Shown here in pieces: positions 11,344 through 24,894 of a stretch of 64,000 bases of DNA. The notes under the pieces are model-generated. The model saw only the letters and a list, made by a program, of their open reading frames with translations. It did no database searches and was not told the DNA's origin. The translations under genes and the position numbers were made by a program. The DNA comes from Lonicera japonica (taxonomy: Eukaryota > Streptophyta > Magnoliopsida > Dipsacales > Caprifoliaceae). The stretch covers positions 7,703,204-7,767,203 of the forward strand of contig CM038463.1 in assembly GCA_021464415.1 (NCBI GenBank), given 5' to 3'. Every line of letters begins with the position of its first letter. Position 1 is the first letter of the stretch.

Positions 11344-14300
11344 TTATAGATAATGCAAAAGGAGATCAGCCGAGGAGTTCCTTAACCTACAGCTTTGCCC
11401 CAGGTGAACATCTCCAAAGACATACCTACATCATTACAAAGTTATGAAGCGGATGAACATAATCATCCTAAAGAACTATTCCGTCTCAAATTTTTGTGAT
11501 GTCTCGAATTAATAGTGTGCAAAATCTCACAATAGAAAACAAGTTGTATTCTTGACCAGTGCTTATGATGAAATTAAAGTGGGACTATTAATTTGAGATC
11601 ACCTATATTCACAATGCTCTGCCCATGCACAACGAGCTTTTCCGTAATCCCAAAAACAGTCCTCATCCCTCAGAGGTCCACGCTTAGCTGTTGCATGTAA
11701 AATTTATAAACAAACAAGAAGATTTATTTATTTTTAGGATAAAAGAAAATACTATTTATATAAAAGGAGATAAATTACATAAGACGGAGGCCTAGATGTC
11801 CACCAAAGTAAAAGAAACTACATAAACCCCAAACAGAAACGAATAACTGCACTCCAGAGCAAGTGGGTTAGCCTAGATAGGGAGGTGCCCACTCGGATCT
11901 GGGAGAGATCCCAGTTTCGAGTCTCGCTAAAGGGGGGATTGGGTTGGGTTTCTTTGTTTTTAGTTAAAGGGAGAGACTTAGACCTCCTTTTTTAAAAAAT
12001 AAACTCTACTCCATCACGGCAAATATCTAAGAGAGAGATGACCCTGAAAGCTCCCATAGAACAAGAAGAATATAGAGAAGAGATCCACCTTTGGTAACAA
12101 ATTTTGTCTTTTTATTGGGATGAATATCATGCCACATTTCAAGCCACAGCTCTCGCATTAGAACTGGAGATCTAACAATGTTCCTGTGGTTTGCTGCACA
12201 GAGATGGTTAAAACTTACTATGAGTACTGGCTTGTCTGAGATTTTTTATTTTTTTTTTGTGGGGTGGGGTTATGTCCCATTTGGATACATTTAAGAAACT
12301 TAAGATGCATTTAGATTTAAAAAAAAAAGGGTTAGAAAATGACTGAAAGCACAACTAATTTTTCTCTGAAGTTGGAAAAAGTAAGGAGTGATTTGGTGCA
12401 ATTTTCTATTATTTTTTGGGTTTTCCCTGTAATAAAATACTTTGGGAGGTGGGGTTGGAAAAAATTACGGTGTAAAATGAGAAAAAGATGAGGAACATCT
12501 CACCAAATCACTCATCTTGTTTTCCAACTTCTCATAAAAACTTGTATAGTGCAATTTTCTATTATTTTTTGGGTTTTCCCTGTAATAAAATACTTTGGGT
12601 GATGGGGTTGGAAAAAATTACGGTGTAAAATGAGAAAAAGATGAGGAACATCTCACCAAATCACTCATCTTTTTTTCCAACTTCTCATAAAAACTAGTAT
12701 TGTTTTCAATTATTTTCTAACCTTTTAACATACAGACCCTTGGGGGAAAAGGCTCCACTTTGTGCAGAAGCATATTTAAAGCTCATTAATTTGTTGTTGA
12801 CCTAGACCAAGGTGAAATATGCAGTGGTAAAGAGGTTGGTGTTCCCCATTAACGGTTTGTAGACGGGCTGTTGTATGCGCCCCAGTTTGATTGTAGTAGG
12901 TGTTGGTAGGCTACAAAGTATGGACTATGGTGTTCATCCCACAATGCCTGGGTGACGTGAACCGATGTGCTATATATGTGCGGTTACTAGGCCTTATAAT
13001 AAGAAGCTGCTTAAGATCATACTGGAACCACTTGGAATAGAACAACTCTCTCAACATTGCTTGTGAGATTAGTGAAGCCAAGCAGGATTACTTTTCCTAC
13101 GATACAGCCCCAGAAATAGTGCTTATTACGTCTTAAACTGAAGCACAAAAGTACTGTTAGACATGTTAATACCTTTATCAATCTCCCAAACAGCTGTCCT
13201 CTTCCCAGGAAGGCTTTCTGAATCTTCATAGTAAGTTATGTACTTTACCCTAGGTGATCTTGTCATGTTCGCGATAACATCTGCCTCATGATGATGTTCT
13301 ACGTTCAAGTTCACTTGCACATCCGACCCATCGTGCTCTGACTGAAACAATATAGAAAATAGAAAGAAAGATGGACTTTACAAATTAATAGCAAGGCAAC
13401 CAGCAGCTTTATTTTTTAGCAGCAAAGGTCCAAGTGAATGTTAGAATGTAATCAATGTATCTATCAAAGACGATATGAAGAAAATAATTAATATCTAAAA
13501 GGTTATAATGCTCAAGATGAGATACTGGAAAATGGAAAAATCATATTCAAGAGCTGAACTCGGAGAAGCTACCAAAAGAGAGATGGAGAAAAACTCATAA
13601 TTCACAGCAAGGGTCTTAACCTAAAAGCCCAAAATGAAGCTATAAAAGGGGGTTTGAAGAAAAAAGGATAGGTTACAGTGTTAAACAATGCTCCTTGGTA
13701 TTCCAAACCCTTATTTTTCAACCAATTCACCAACTCCAACAAGAACTCATGTGGGACAACTTCAAACTTCTAATTATCTGAATTCATTGATTTTCCATAA
13801 TTATCACTGAAAAATAACACTCTTTATAATATATATCAGTTTACTGCCATATCCATATCGTGTCATACATGTATCTGTGTTATAACCTTAGATATTAGGA
13901 ATCATTACTGCATGATTACTGTAACTTCCTGTAACCTTTTAATATTGGAGAAATAATATTCAACACCACCACAATGTTTTATCACTGATAATTATTTCAA
14001 TGGTTTTCTATGCTACAGTTTACAAACAGAGGCGGACCCAGGAATTTTTCAAGGCGTGGGTAGTGGGCTAATAGTAATAGACAAAAAAAAATTATAAAAA
14101 AAAATATTGAAAGTATAACTATATAGTGAAAAAAAAAAATTAATAGCACAATTTAAATATCTGGATTCATACATAATGAAAAGCATTTAACAAAGTTGAG
14201 CTCGACGAGTTTTTAATGATTTGAATTCATCTATTATAGACTCTAGTTAATATATATTTAAGCTGGGCTAAGGGGTGGACTAAAACTTAGCAAAGGGTGG

Positions 14301-17300
14301 GCTAAAACTTTACTAAGGGGTGGGCTTAAACTAATTTTTTTTATTTTTTTTTACAAGTGCTAGCAGGTTTTTCAAAATCTCCCCCTATGCTTAAGCCCGC
14401 TCTAACCCCCCCAGGTCTGCCCCTGTTGACAAATGTTGGTGTGCAAATACTCCTGATGAAACACATTGGTGACATTACGCAATCTTCTACAAGAACAGAA
14501 GATTTGATTGGCCTGAAAGTATCCCATAATGTAAATTCATAGAAGGAAACCACAAATCAATTTTTATTAGATTACCATAAAAGAAATATAGAGTACCGCA
14601 TATATGAATGGATGCACATAATAACACCATTACAAAACAATATTTCTGACTCAAACTGGAACTCGAATATTCATGATCAGGATACACACAATAAACTAGA
14701 TTGTAGCGTAAAGTTAGTAATTAACAAAAAGTAACATGAAAAATAGTACTTAACAAGAATAAACTTAATGGGTGACGAGGATTGTGGCTCTACAATTGGG
14801 CAAATACACTTTGACAAAAATATGAATTGTTACAGCATCCACGGGCATTAAATGTTCAGAGCATGGGATATTACCAAAATGCTTGATTGATATATAATGT
14901 GCCCGATTATAAGAAAAAATTACAAGGCATATTGCACACATTTTCATTCAATTTCCATCAAACATTTGTATTGAAAAAAGTTCATCAAAGTTATCTTTGA
15001 GCAATTAATTTATCCAAAGGTAAAAAAGAAATAACTCTTTAGCGCAAAAATGAATTGAAGATGACACCACTGCAAACTTAAATTCTTGAGATTAAAATAA
15101 TGGAATAAGAATTCATCTTATATTATGTGCACTGGCTAGGAGTACCTGGGGAGCTCTAGTTATGTTCACTTTTGATCCCATCCACGTTTTGCACCAGGAC
15201 AAGGAATTATATGTTACCTGTAACATATATACATATATATATATATATATATCAAGCTGAATTTGCAAGCATATATTTCATAAATGGAATGTGAGCAGAG
15301 AAGTATTGTATTCTACAGCAAATCACCCAAAGATGTAGTGTTTCTTGAGCATACCGTCTCATCCCCACTTGATACTCCTGGGTTCCCATCAACCAGATTC
15401 CCTGACCTAAAAGAGTTAGAAAAAAATACAATTATTCAGTATCCCACACATTAAAGTAGATTCGCGCAGAAAAAGCACATAAACAATAACATACTAGGTA
15501 AGCAGACATTTGTCTTTATTTGTATTATGCTATACTGTATTATAGATTTATAGAGCAACATGACGTTCTGTTTAACTGTTCAGGATGAAAATTACCTTGA
15601 ATATAAAGATCCTTCAATCTCATAGATGACATCAGTTATAATCCAGTTATCAGGGTACGGCTTGCCACTTGGTGCAAAATAGTAACCAACCTGTTTGGTC
15701 TCATTCATCAGAATATGGATACCAGCTAAATATAAGCAAGAATTAATGCATCCCCAACATGTAAAGAAATATATGATTTGAAGTAACATGGCAACAGTGG
15801 CTAAACAAGACAACTGAATAAAGATGAAGTTGCATTTAATTCCACTGATGTTTTTCAGTACTCAACGAGCATCTGCACGCACTAAAGAACTAATGCCAAC
15901 CTTCCCAGTTTTTCTAAAATGGATCACCCCCTCCATTAGGTAATGGTCAAATATAGAAATTGAAGGAGATGAACTTCACTGAAGATTTTGATTCAGCAAG
16001 AGAGTTTTCTATTCTATGATTTTCTTACTAAAAATTGACGATGTTATCCAGCCCTTTGTGTACTCTTTCACGATTGGAAAAGTTGGAAAAATGTAAAACG
16101 AATGAACTTTCTGCAAAACAACCTTAAATAGAAGTTGGCAAAATACTGATAAAAAGAAAAGAAATATCATAATTTTTAGGAGGAAACTGCGATATTGATG
16201 CACCATATAAAGAATAATCATTCCAGGCTCAGTCTAGATTAAAATGAATTCAGCAGTAAGGCAGAAATGGGATTCACATTTACTTATTAGGAGGAAAGTT
16301 TCCCAGGAGAAAACAGATACCTCAGTTTTTGAATCTATTCCATAGATACAGAAAATGTTCTTTAAGGGTGGTCTGTCCCAAGGAGTCAGTGGATTTAAAA
16401 CCGGATCGCTATGATACGACCTGAAATATACAGCAATTGAAACATACAGGAGTTTAACTGGAATTGACACCACTCATTCAAACACAAGAAATTGGCAAGA
16501 AAAAGTAGGTCTCAACTTGCATCAGATAGCTATTGGATTTGAACTAACAGAGAAAACGAGACTGTAAAAGAAACAGATGAAAAACATAACTACAGACACA
16601 TAAAACTCCGCCAGAGCAATTAAACGTGATCCGCTTTTCAGATGAAAAGCATGGCACGTGATTTTTGAGGCTCCTGTCATTTAATTGGACATAAGATCAC
16701 AATATGACTAAGATCCTACATCAAAGGTTTCTTTTATTACAAAAAGTAAAGTTATATTACAGAATTGCATCACAATGTAGGAGATTTATAATATTCTTGC
16801 TGCTAGTTGGACACATTCACCATTAAAAAAGTAATAATATTAGCAACATGGGGTTAGAATTTGAGTACCGAGGGTAGTAATATTTAGGACCAATATACCC
16901 ATATACAAACTACCTTACAGGCACATCACGCGATATAATATGAATCCATTAATCACTATAAAAGAAGATAAAGAGAAAAGGTTTTGAAATATTTATGCGA
17001 AGTCCTTAACAAGTGAGTCGATTGGGATAATCTTCTTGTTACAGCACGTTAAATGAACTGCACAAAAGAGGACATGCTGGTGGAACATATCAATTACTTA
17101 ATACTCACTTGTGCAATTGGTACAAGAGTCTTTTGCTATCAGGATCATAATCCTCTATTGCTTTGAAAAATGTGCCATCCGACACTTCACGAGCGGAAAA
17201 TGATAATTGGGTCGGGAATCCGCATTCCATGCTAGACAAGTTGCCCTCTGCTACTTCTAGAAATGACGGATAACCATCAACTCCTGCTAAGATGGTAAAT

Positions 17301-20300
17301 AGACCCTGTGAGCACAGTTTGAGCACTGTTGCTACAGAATGTGTTCGAATCTGAAATGAGTAATTCTAGGAAGACTCAATTTTGGGACTCAAAAAATTGA
17401 CTCGGACAATGTGGCATGAGTTTATTGGTTGGTGGGTGGACACACATTATTATCAATCCACTCACCGACTATGCACTAGTACCACATCATTTGTGTCATC
17501 TTTTTGAGCCACAATATTGAGTCCCTCTAAAATTATATATCAGAAATTGTACCTAGAACCGAAGGAATTTCAATATTGATTACATTAGTAGGCCATCCAG
17601 AAAAGTTTGACTGAAATTCCTGTTCCTCACAATGGTATGCATGATGACCTTGTCTGCTACCACCAGAGAAATGCTTTGAGTATTCATTATCTGTCCTACA
17701 ATACTTTGAAAATGGCGTCATCCATAGTGAAGAGCCGAATGAATTGAACAGCAATCGAACTGTCCCCTGATATCTTGTCAAAACATATCACAAACACGAT
17801 TTAATGAATGCTATTTTTATTTTTTATAGGAAAAGAAATAAAATAAGAGTATGGAAATAAAAAAGAAGTAAAGACACACAGAAACACGAGCATCACTAAA
17901 TAACAGCTCCAACAAGCTAATGTAATTGAACAAATTTAAGGTCCATCCCTCCATTGGGAATAGGTTACTTCTGTCTCCATTTTACTGATGATTCTGATAA
18001 GCATGTGGCATAGACTGCTGGTCCAAATAATTTATGCACAATGAATTTATCTCAGTGGGTACCTGATTTGAAACAAACTAATGCTTAAGTACGGATTCGA
18101 ATTCACTCTCTGCCTTGGGAGTATTGGACTGATAATATTCTAAAAAGTGTTGCTAGAACCATTGGAATCCCTCTGGAAGTGGACCCCTCCTCTTTGAACA
18201 AAGAATTTTGTCACTATGCTAGAGTTAAGGTGGATGTTGATCTACAATTTTCTCTGCCATCCAAATCTCTTGTGGAAAGGAATGGGCTTAGTTTTGAAGT
18301 CTCCACTTCCTATGAAAAATTGCCTTATTTTTGCACTCATTGTAACACTATTGCGCATTTTGTGGGAGATTGTAGAGCCCACAATAAAGTTCAAGAAGAC
18401 TCAAACAAAGCAAATCAGTCTAAAGATTCCAAACGCAAGCCATCAGCAAATAAAAATCAACATTCACCCCTAAACAAAATGCTACAGCCACCACTTCTCA
18501 CCTAAATTCTGATCCTATTCAACCAGAACTTTCTCAAAATTAGCATCTCTAATTACCCAACAATATGTTCCTAAACAAAAATCCACAAACCCTCAAACTG
18601 TTCCTCCAACCTCTTCCTCCTAAAGCCCAATAATTGCTCCTAATGATTCTTTCTCGTTTCCTGTTCTTCAAGCAATTAATGAGACTGATATTAATGCTCC
18701 ATTAAATAAAGTATTTGGTCCTACACCTGCTGTGTATATCCAAACCTCTCAGCCACAAATCAATGCTTCTCACTGTACAAAAAACAAGCTACAGCTGCCT
18801 GTAAGACTCTCTCTCCAACCAAGACCCATAACTCCTTTGCCCCTCTAAATGGCAATTTCTGGCATGATTATGTTTTGAAGATCCTGCTCAATCAAGGGAA
18901 GCCATTTTAGATGTCAGTTTGAAGCTGCCATTTCAAACAGTCCTAATCTAAAGGTTTAAAGGTAAGCAGAAAAGGATGAAGAAAGCAGCTATTGAAGAAG
19001 CCAACACAAGGAAACTCTCAATAACTGTCCAATAATCCTCCTGATGAAGATTTCATAGAGTGTGAGTTCATAAAGCTTGAAGAATCCAGTGAAACAGAAG
19101 CAGCTGAGGCTGCAGGTGTAGCAGTTTTTCAATGAATATTCAGTATTGGAACATCAGAGGGTTGTGTGTTTGCTACATCAGCTTTTTTGTTCATAGATTT
19201 TTGATGTATTGGTATTGCTTTATGGACTGCAAGCTCTGGCTCCTGGTCCACAAGGCATCCACTTTACATTCTATTGTAAGTCTGTTAATGGCTTCATGCC
19301 TCTTTTGTTTAAGCTTTGGAGGTGGGTTTCTGTCACCTCCGTCTTATTATATTTTTATTTTTGGAATAATAATACTCTAATGCCCTAGTTTGGGATTAGA
19401 GGGTTTACCAAAAAAAAGCACCATCTGTGATTGAAATATAATTTGAAGATCTTTCAAACCTTAAAATAGTTTTTGTTCATTTTGTTCCACTGTAGGAATA
19501 TAAATTATATCTTGAGCTTGATTTAATAAAAACTTGCAGCAAATGACGATTGCCAGAGTAGAGTATAGAAGAGAATAATATAACAAAAACAATAGTCCAT
19601 GACACAAAATCAATCTAATAAATGCAAAACTTGTCGTACATGTGGATTTGAGGGTCTAAATGCACCCTTGGGATCAGTCAGGTTTTTTAAGAAGCTGGAT
19701 AACTCAAATTATTTTTAAAAAAAATAATAATAATAATTTGCAGCTCGTTTTACTACCCAAATTATGTGGACCCAGAAAACTAAGCCAGCTAATACATGAG
19801 TATAATGCCAAAATATTGCATGTAACTTCGAACAAGACAAGGATATCAAGAGCTACCTTTAGTTGAGAATAACCTGCTGTTCGAATTAATAACTGTCATG
19901 TGAGATACTTAGCTAATGCTTATATTTTGGTTATTTTACTAGGTACATAATGAAGGAGAAATAATCCAAAAGAAGATTGTCTTTTTGCATATAAGTCTTT
20001 TATTAATGAACTTCCTTTTGGAATTAAGTGCTTTCGAGAACTCCAACTTTCACTTAGTTTAGCAACCTACAAGACTACAAGAAGCTTCCCGATGTTAGCT
20101 CTAAGAAATTTAAGGTTTCCATTTGATCCTGCCCTTTCACTCGCCCGGTTGTATCCATCATGTAACTCACCATTATTTGAAATATTTGGTGTCAGCTACA
20201 TGAATTGATGTTCCCATTAAGCCCAATCAAGGATCATCCCGTTTTTTAACTTAATAATGATTAGCTTATTCTTTTTTATTATTTCCATGCAAGTAAAAAA

Positions 20301-23300
20301 TTGTCTTCCCATACCCCTAGTATCACCATTAATGGTGATCACATTCCTTTTTCTCCAAGTCAGATATTGGTTCCGTGCATGCTCCCCAAGCCACCTTACT
20401 CTATTTCTTTTAATTTATCCTCTTTAGTATCTGCACCATCCTTTCTTGTCTTAGCGTCCTTCCATCTTATCGGTCATAATTGGGCCACACATATTTTAAA
20501 GACATGTTTATTGTCAGCGAACATTGTCCATATTTGAATCACACACATTTAATTATTTAAAGAAATTGTTTTACCCAACCTGTTTTGATACTATGACCCA
20601 CATCATCTTGACTGTGTTAATTGTTTAAACATCTGTTCATGTAAGAATTTGATATTGTATATATATCAATTTATAGAGGAACACAAGATATATCGCGGCT
20701 CAACAGGAAAACCCAATAGAAATTGGGGTCAAATGCCACTATATATAGGCTATAGCAATTTTCAAATAGGAAAGGTAAAACCTCGGCAACAGGGAGGCCA
20801 AATGTATATCCAGAGAATGTTGCTTCAAGCGTTTGAACTGAACCAAGAAGAGGAGCTCCTGAAATCAATTGAGCAACAAGATTAAATTTCACACCTTCCC
20901 CTTCCAGACAACTCTGTCTTGAAAGTACAATTTTTCAGGTAGGGCAAGCATACCAACAGCAAAGTAGGCATGAATGTGTTCATCTAGCCATTGGACATAT
21001 TTTCTGGGGGCAATTTCTAGCTTCAACCACTCCAAAAAATACCGGAAGACATTGTTACCCAATGAATGAGCAAAAACTAACGAGGGACCACCACGAAGTT
21101 TAAGGGCGGTTTCAAAAGTTAGCCTGAAACAACAAAAACAACTATTAGAAAAGCAATATCTCTGATGAAACCAATCAGTACTCTGATTGATGCAAAAGGA
21201 CTAGCAAGGAAAAAGGCTAGTAGGTCCCTCACGTGATGTAGTGGGGAACAAAACCCAAAGATAAACAAGTAAAACACGAAGAAAGTTGACTATTATTTGT
21301 TTCCAAAATATATCCTATGCTTTAGACCCAAAGAGGGTATGGATAGTTCTTAATTTAAATTTAACATATTACATTCTCAACTCACCCGTCACTATCAGTC
21401 TGCTTTGAACCACCCCAAACGTATCAAATAAATATAGTTAGTCCTCTACCATCTCAAAGATACAAATTTCAGATGAACTGCTAATATAAAGAAGTTGCTG
21501 CCATGGTTAGAAAACTCGGTCATTTAATTTTTTACTCAGTACTGCTTTCGATTTTTGGTGAGATGAAACAATCCATTATCATAAGGTTCAAATATTTTAA
21601 GAAGCATTAGGACTCAGTAAATCGACAAGGGGACTATTTCAGTCGTTTCTAACCAAATTTTGGAAAATCATGGCGAGTCTTCTTAGGTTCACTAATATAT
21701 AGATGCGAGTAATGGTTTCTGGTCGGATATTGAAACCAGTCAAGTCAGTCATTTCAGGTCTTCAGGCTTTCAGCCTTTGGCTTTGAAGCATGGGAGCTGT
21801 TGAACCAACATTTGTTTATAGATGGAAACACAAAAATACTTTGGATCATAACTAGTAAAGGTATGAAAAACTTTGCTTCTGAAAGTATAGGTTGCAGTCC
21901 CCGAAGTTGGGTTATGTGGAAGTAATTGTTCTAGGTTCATCAACCTTGTACTAAAGTTGGTCTAAAAGAAAATGATCTATTAAAAAAACAGACTATCAAG
22001 TAATGGGGAACATAGCAGCTAAAAGTACAATTGCACAAGAGATATGCAAAATGTATACAAACTTTAGCTTGTGAAAGTAAAGGTCCCGCTCCTCAAGCTT
22101 TGATGGTGACAATCTCCAATCATATGGAACAGCAATAATTGCATTTGCCTCAATTCCAAACTCAATACACCACTTAATCCATTCTTTCCACACTGATGAA
22201 AGAGGACCTGAGGGCCATAAACCATTTATCAGGGCAGGGTAATCCGCCGAAGCCAAGAAGTAAACAGAGCACTCATCAAGTATAAGCATGTAAAAAATTC
22301 ACTGAAACTTGCTTTTCATGTATAAAGAGAAATCCATACAACTAATTGGAGCAAAGTCGGACAGAGATTTATTTATTTTTTTGGCAATTTTTCCATACAT
22401 AAATGGAAGCCGTAAAACTATGTGGATCAACATTGCACTGAATAAGTTGGAGAGGTTGATTGTTGTAACAATTTGGACAACAAAAGTGGAGAGTTCTACC
22501 TTTCCTGTGCATGCATGCATGAAAATAGAGATTTTGCGTGTTTACGGGTAACATGCATGCATGTATGTATGAAAATAGAAATTTACATGTTTATGTTTTT
22601 GCAGCGGAAGAGAAAGTTGAGACAGAGAAACAAAACTGCCAAAAACAGTTAGAATACCTGTTATATAACCTGGATCAAGCTCTGTGATTGCAGACAGACC
22701 ACTATCAGGGCGGGACTTGCATTCAGGGTGATCTGTTTGATTGTAAGGGTCTAGTAATACGCACTTAAGCCAGCAATTCACAGCAGACAGAAGCTGCGAG
22801 ATAGGTGGTGATGTTCTTTTATCAAGCATTGAAAAATGATAAAGCATAGCATGTTATGGTAATCTATAGCTTAATACTTGAAACAACCAGCATTATGGTA
22901 AATTCAAAGCCAAATGGAATAGAACATTTAACCTGTTAGCCCATGATTATGTTAACTTCACTTTCAAATAGGATTTTGACTGAAACTTTTAAGAAAGAAA
23001 TACATATTTCAGGGAAGCTATGTGTTTTACTATTCACATGTGAGTGATAACATACAAGGGTCAACATCATACAACTTTAATCCAACAACTGAAAATCATT
23101 CATTCATCTAAGCACGTGTCATTTGTAACAGATATGGCGTCATAAGCAAGAGTTAAATATTGCCCAAGGCATGAAAAATGTGACTACCACCGTAGACATG
23201 GTTATAGCTCAGCCAACTGAAATTTTCACAAGAAAGGATTTGCTTGATTTAAACCGAGTTTAGACACTTGAAACTTCAGTTCTCAATACTAATGTCCATG

Positions 23301-24678
23301 GTAAACATACAGTAAGAGAAATCTAAGAAAGTTCTGTAGTAATTGAATTCGCTTCGGGTGTGCTTGATTTTACTTATTTCCCCTGGAAAATGCCCAAGAT
23401 TCTATATTTTCCATTTTTAGAGGGGTTGATTGCATCAATTTTCCAAGGATCCAATTTCCACGCAACAGCTTATTTTACCAAAATTCTCCCCCCTACATGG
23501 AATTCCAAAACCAACTACCTTGCGTTTCAGTTTACAATGGAAAATATTCTATGTAAAACAATTCCAGTAAATTCAAAAAAAAAAAACCATCTAAACCAAT
23601 CAATTGCAACCTCAAATTCATATATAGTGGCAAAAGGTTAATGTATGGATTTGAACATCAAAAGCCAGCTTCAAATGCAATAAAGCTAGTAGGTTGAGTT
23701 ATTATCGCAAGCCAGCCATGATGAAACTCTATTTCAATTTTTCATTTTTCATTTATTTGGGTAGATACCATGAGTGGCAAGTGCAATGGACAAGATCCAT
23801 GTAGAATAGCGTGCAGTTTGTACGACTTGGTAACAAAGAGAATGAAATTGTTTTAGCTCTTACGCATGGTGAAAAATTACATAGCGTGCACATGTACACA
23901 GCTTTGCTTTAATCTGCTTTAAGTGTGGCGAACAAATACAGAACCACAATAATATGCATGTATAACAAAGTTAAGAGAAGCTAACTAAATCTGTTATACA
24001 AACAACTAGGTGTTCGTTTTTATAGCCTCTAAATATTAAACATTGGATGTTGTAATGTTGAACTCTAAATGCTTAATGCTAAGGTAAACTCTAACAAGTG
24101 TTTGATTTTATTTGGATATAAATGTTTGATACAAGGCATTTTACAATTTCGCCCTTATTGTTATGATAGACAACAATACCTAATGAATAAAAAGAATAGG
24201 AACATAACTTAAAAACTAAATTAAGCATTCAGCACAAGACTTATCTCCAAATGCTGAATGCTGAAATTTAATCCAATTTAGCATTAAGATGCGACAAAGC
24301 AAACTCCGCTTTTTAATAAAATAATTTCAAGGATCGAAAGAATGAAACAAGTGTGCACCAAAATTCACTATACACAGAACAAGCAATTTATCGGCACAAA
24401 CTAAGAAGGAAATAAATCATTTAGAACAGAAAGGTTTGTCTTACTTTGGTAGTGTCGAGCCAGACCAAATCGAGGGGATTGAAATCGAGGGGGGAGTAGG
24501 GACAGTCGAGGATAGACCAGGCTCTAAGCTGAGTGGAAGCGAAGCCTGGTATTATAATGCCAGATAGCTTGGAGTATTCTCCGGTGAATTCTCCAGCGTT
24601 GACGACGGTGGTGGTTCTCGGCAAAAGAAGTGCGATGATGAAGACGAAGGCGACGATGAGCTTAGTGTGTCCTCTCAT
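11344..24678 (-). CDS. PSAT1: Phospholipid:sterol O-acyltransferase (PSAT1-type, LCAT family), 15 exons
   Basis: Exons in coding order: 24678-24445, 22793-22658, 22207-22063, 21123-20954, 20858-20782, 17766-17553, 17286-17109, 16420-16321, 15690-15596, 15406-15355, 15217-15146, 13341-13173, 12193-12089, 11687-11603, 11425-11344. All phases agree; 637 aa, close to the 633 aa I recall for Arabidopsis PSAT1. The start of exon 7 could be 3 bases later (17283). Family knowledge: an ER-associated enzyme that transfers acyl chains from phospholipids to sterols, making sterol esters. Seen: a hydrophobic signal sequence (residues 1-28), IIIPGFASTQLRAWSILDCP near residue 40, the catalytic serine in FAHSLGNN (S192), Asp in GDET (D465) and His in SEHDG (H494), the LCAT-type Ser/Asp/His triad. 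After GDET it reads VTYNSLSWC where I recall VPYHSLSWC in the family. Introns carry a SINE, MITEs and an antisense LINE. Confidence 0.94.
11860..12000 (+). mobile_element. tRNA-derived SINE in PSAT1 intron 13
   Basis: Contains an A-box-like TAGCCTAGATAGG and, about 40 bases on, a B-box-like AGTTTCGAGTCTC, the internal RNA polymerase III promoter of tRNA-derived SINEs. It ends AAAGGGAGAGACTTAGACC followed by a T/A-rich tail. The same 3' end occurs in the element at 44101-44245. It lies antisense to PSAT1. Confidence 0.7.
12396..12701. repeat. 153-bp tandem duplication in PSAT1 intron 12
   Basis: Two nearly identical units begin GTGCAATTTTCTATTATTTT at 12396 and 12549. Each contains GATGAGGAACATCTCACC. 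The few differences suggest a recent duplication. Confidence 0.85.
14027..14425. mobile_element. hAT-type MITE in PSAT1 intron 11
   Basis: Imperfect terminal inverted repeats: CAGAGGCGGACCCAGG on the left, and CAGGGGCAGACCTGGG on the right when reverse-complemented. Flanks are an 8-bp target duplication with one mismatch, TTTACAAA (14019-14026) and TTGACAAA (14426-14433), the hAT length. About 399 bp, no coding capacity. Confidence 0.85.
17970..19419 (+). mobile_element. Truncated LINE (L1-type) in PSAT1 intron 5, antisense
   Basis: The plus strand encodes the end of a plant LINE ORF1: LSQWVPDL, RIHSLPWEYW, YARVKVDVDL, then YEKLPYFCTHCNTIAHFVGD with the C-x2-C-x4-H-x4-C zinc knuckle (open stretch 18179-18505). 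At 19132 a second ORF starts MNIQYWNIRGL, typical of the LINE endonuclease N-terminus, but it breaks off and only a 3' end follows. The element finishes in an A-run near 19411-19419. ORF2 endonuclease/RT body is missing, so it is dead. Confidence 0.82.
24009..24308. mobile_element. Probable MITE in PSAT1 intron 1
   Basis: The left end GGTGTTCGTTTTTATAGC resembles the reverse complement of the right end (CGGAGTTTGCTTTGTCGC). The interior also has inverted similarity around TTAAGCATTCAGC/AATGCTGAATGC. Target duplication not resolved. Confidence 0.5.
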
Positions 24679-24894
24679 TTCCCTGTAAGAGTGTCGAGAG
24701 AGACGAGGGACTTGACTTTCGGTTGGGAGTTGAATGAATAATTGTGTCCACCTGAATAAAACTTTTTGTTTTTTCCTCCTCGTAGGAATTGGAAGGGAGA
24801 AGGAGTAAGATATTTTTGTGTCGATTTTTTTTTTCCCTTACATAATACCCACAAATCTGTTTTCTCAAAATTAATAAACACTAAGGGTGCGTTT

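Noticed and set aside
12800..12990. Possible further SINE (TGGTAAAGAGG and CCCAGTTTGATTGTAG as A and B boxes)
   Set aside because: The B box is poor and there is no tail or target duplication; not strong enough to annotate.
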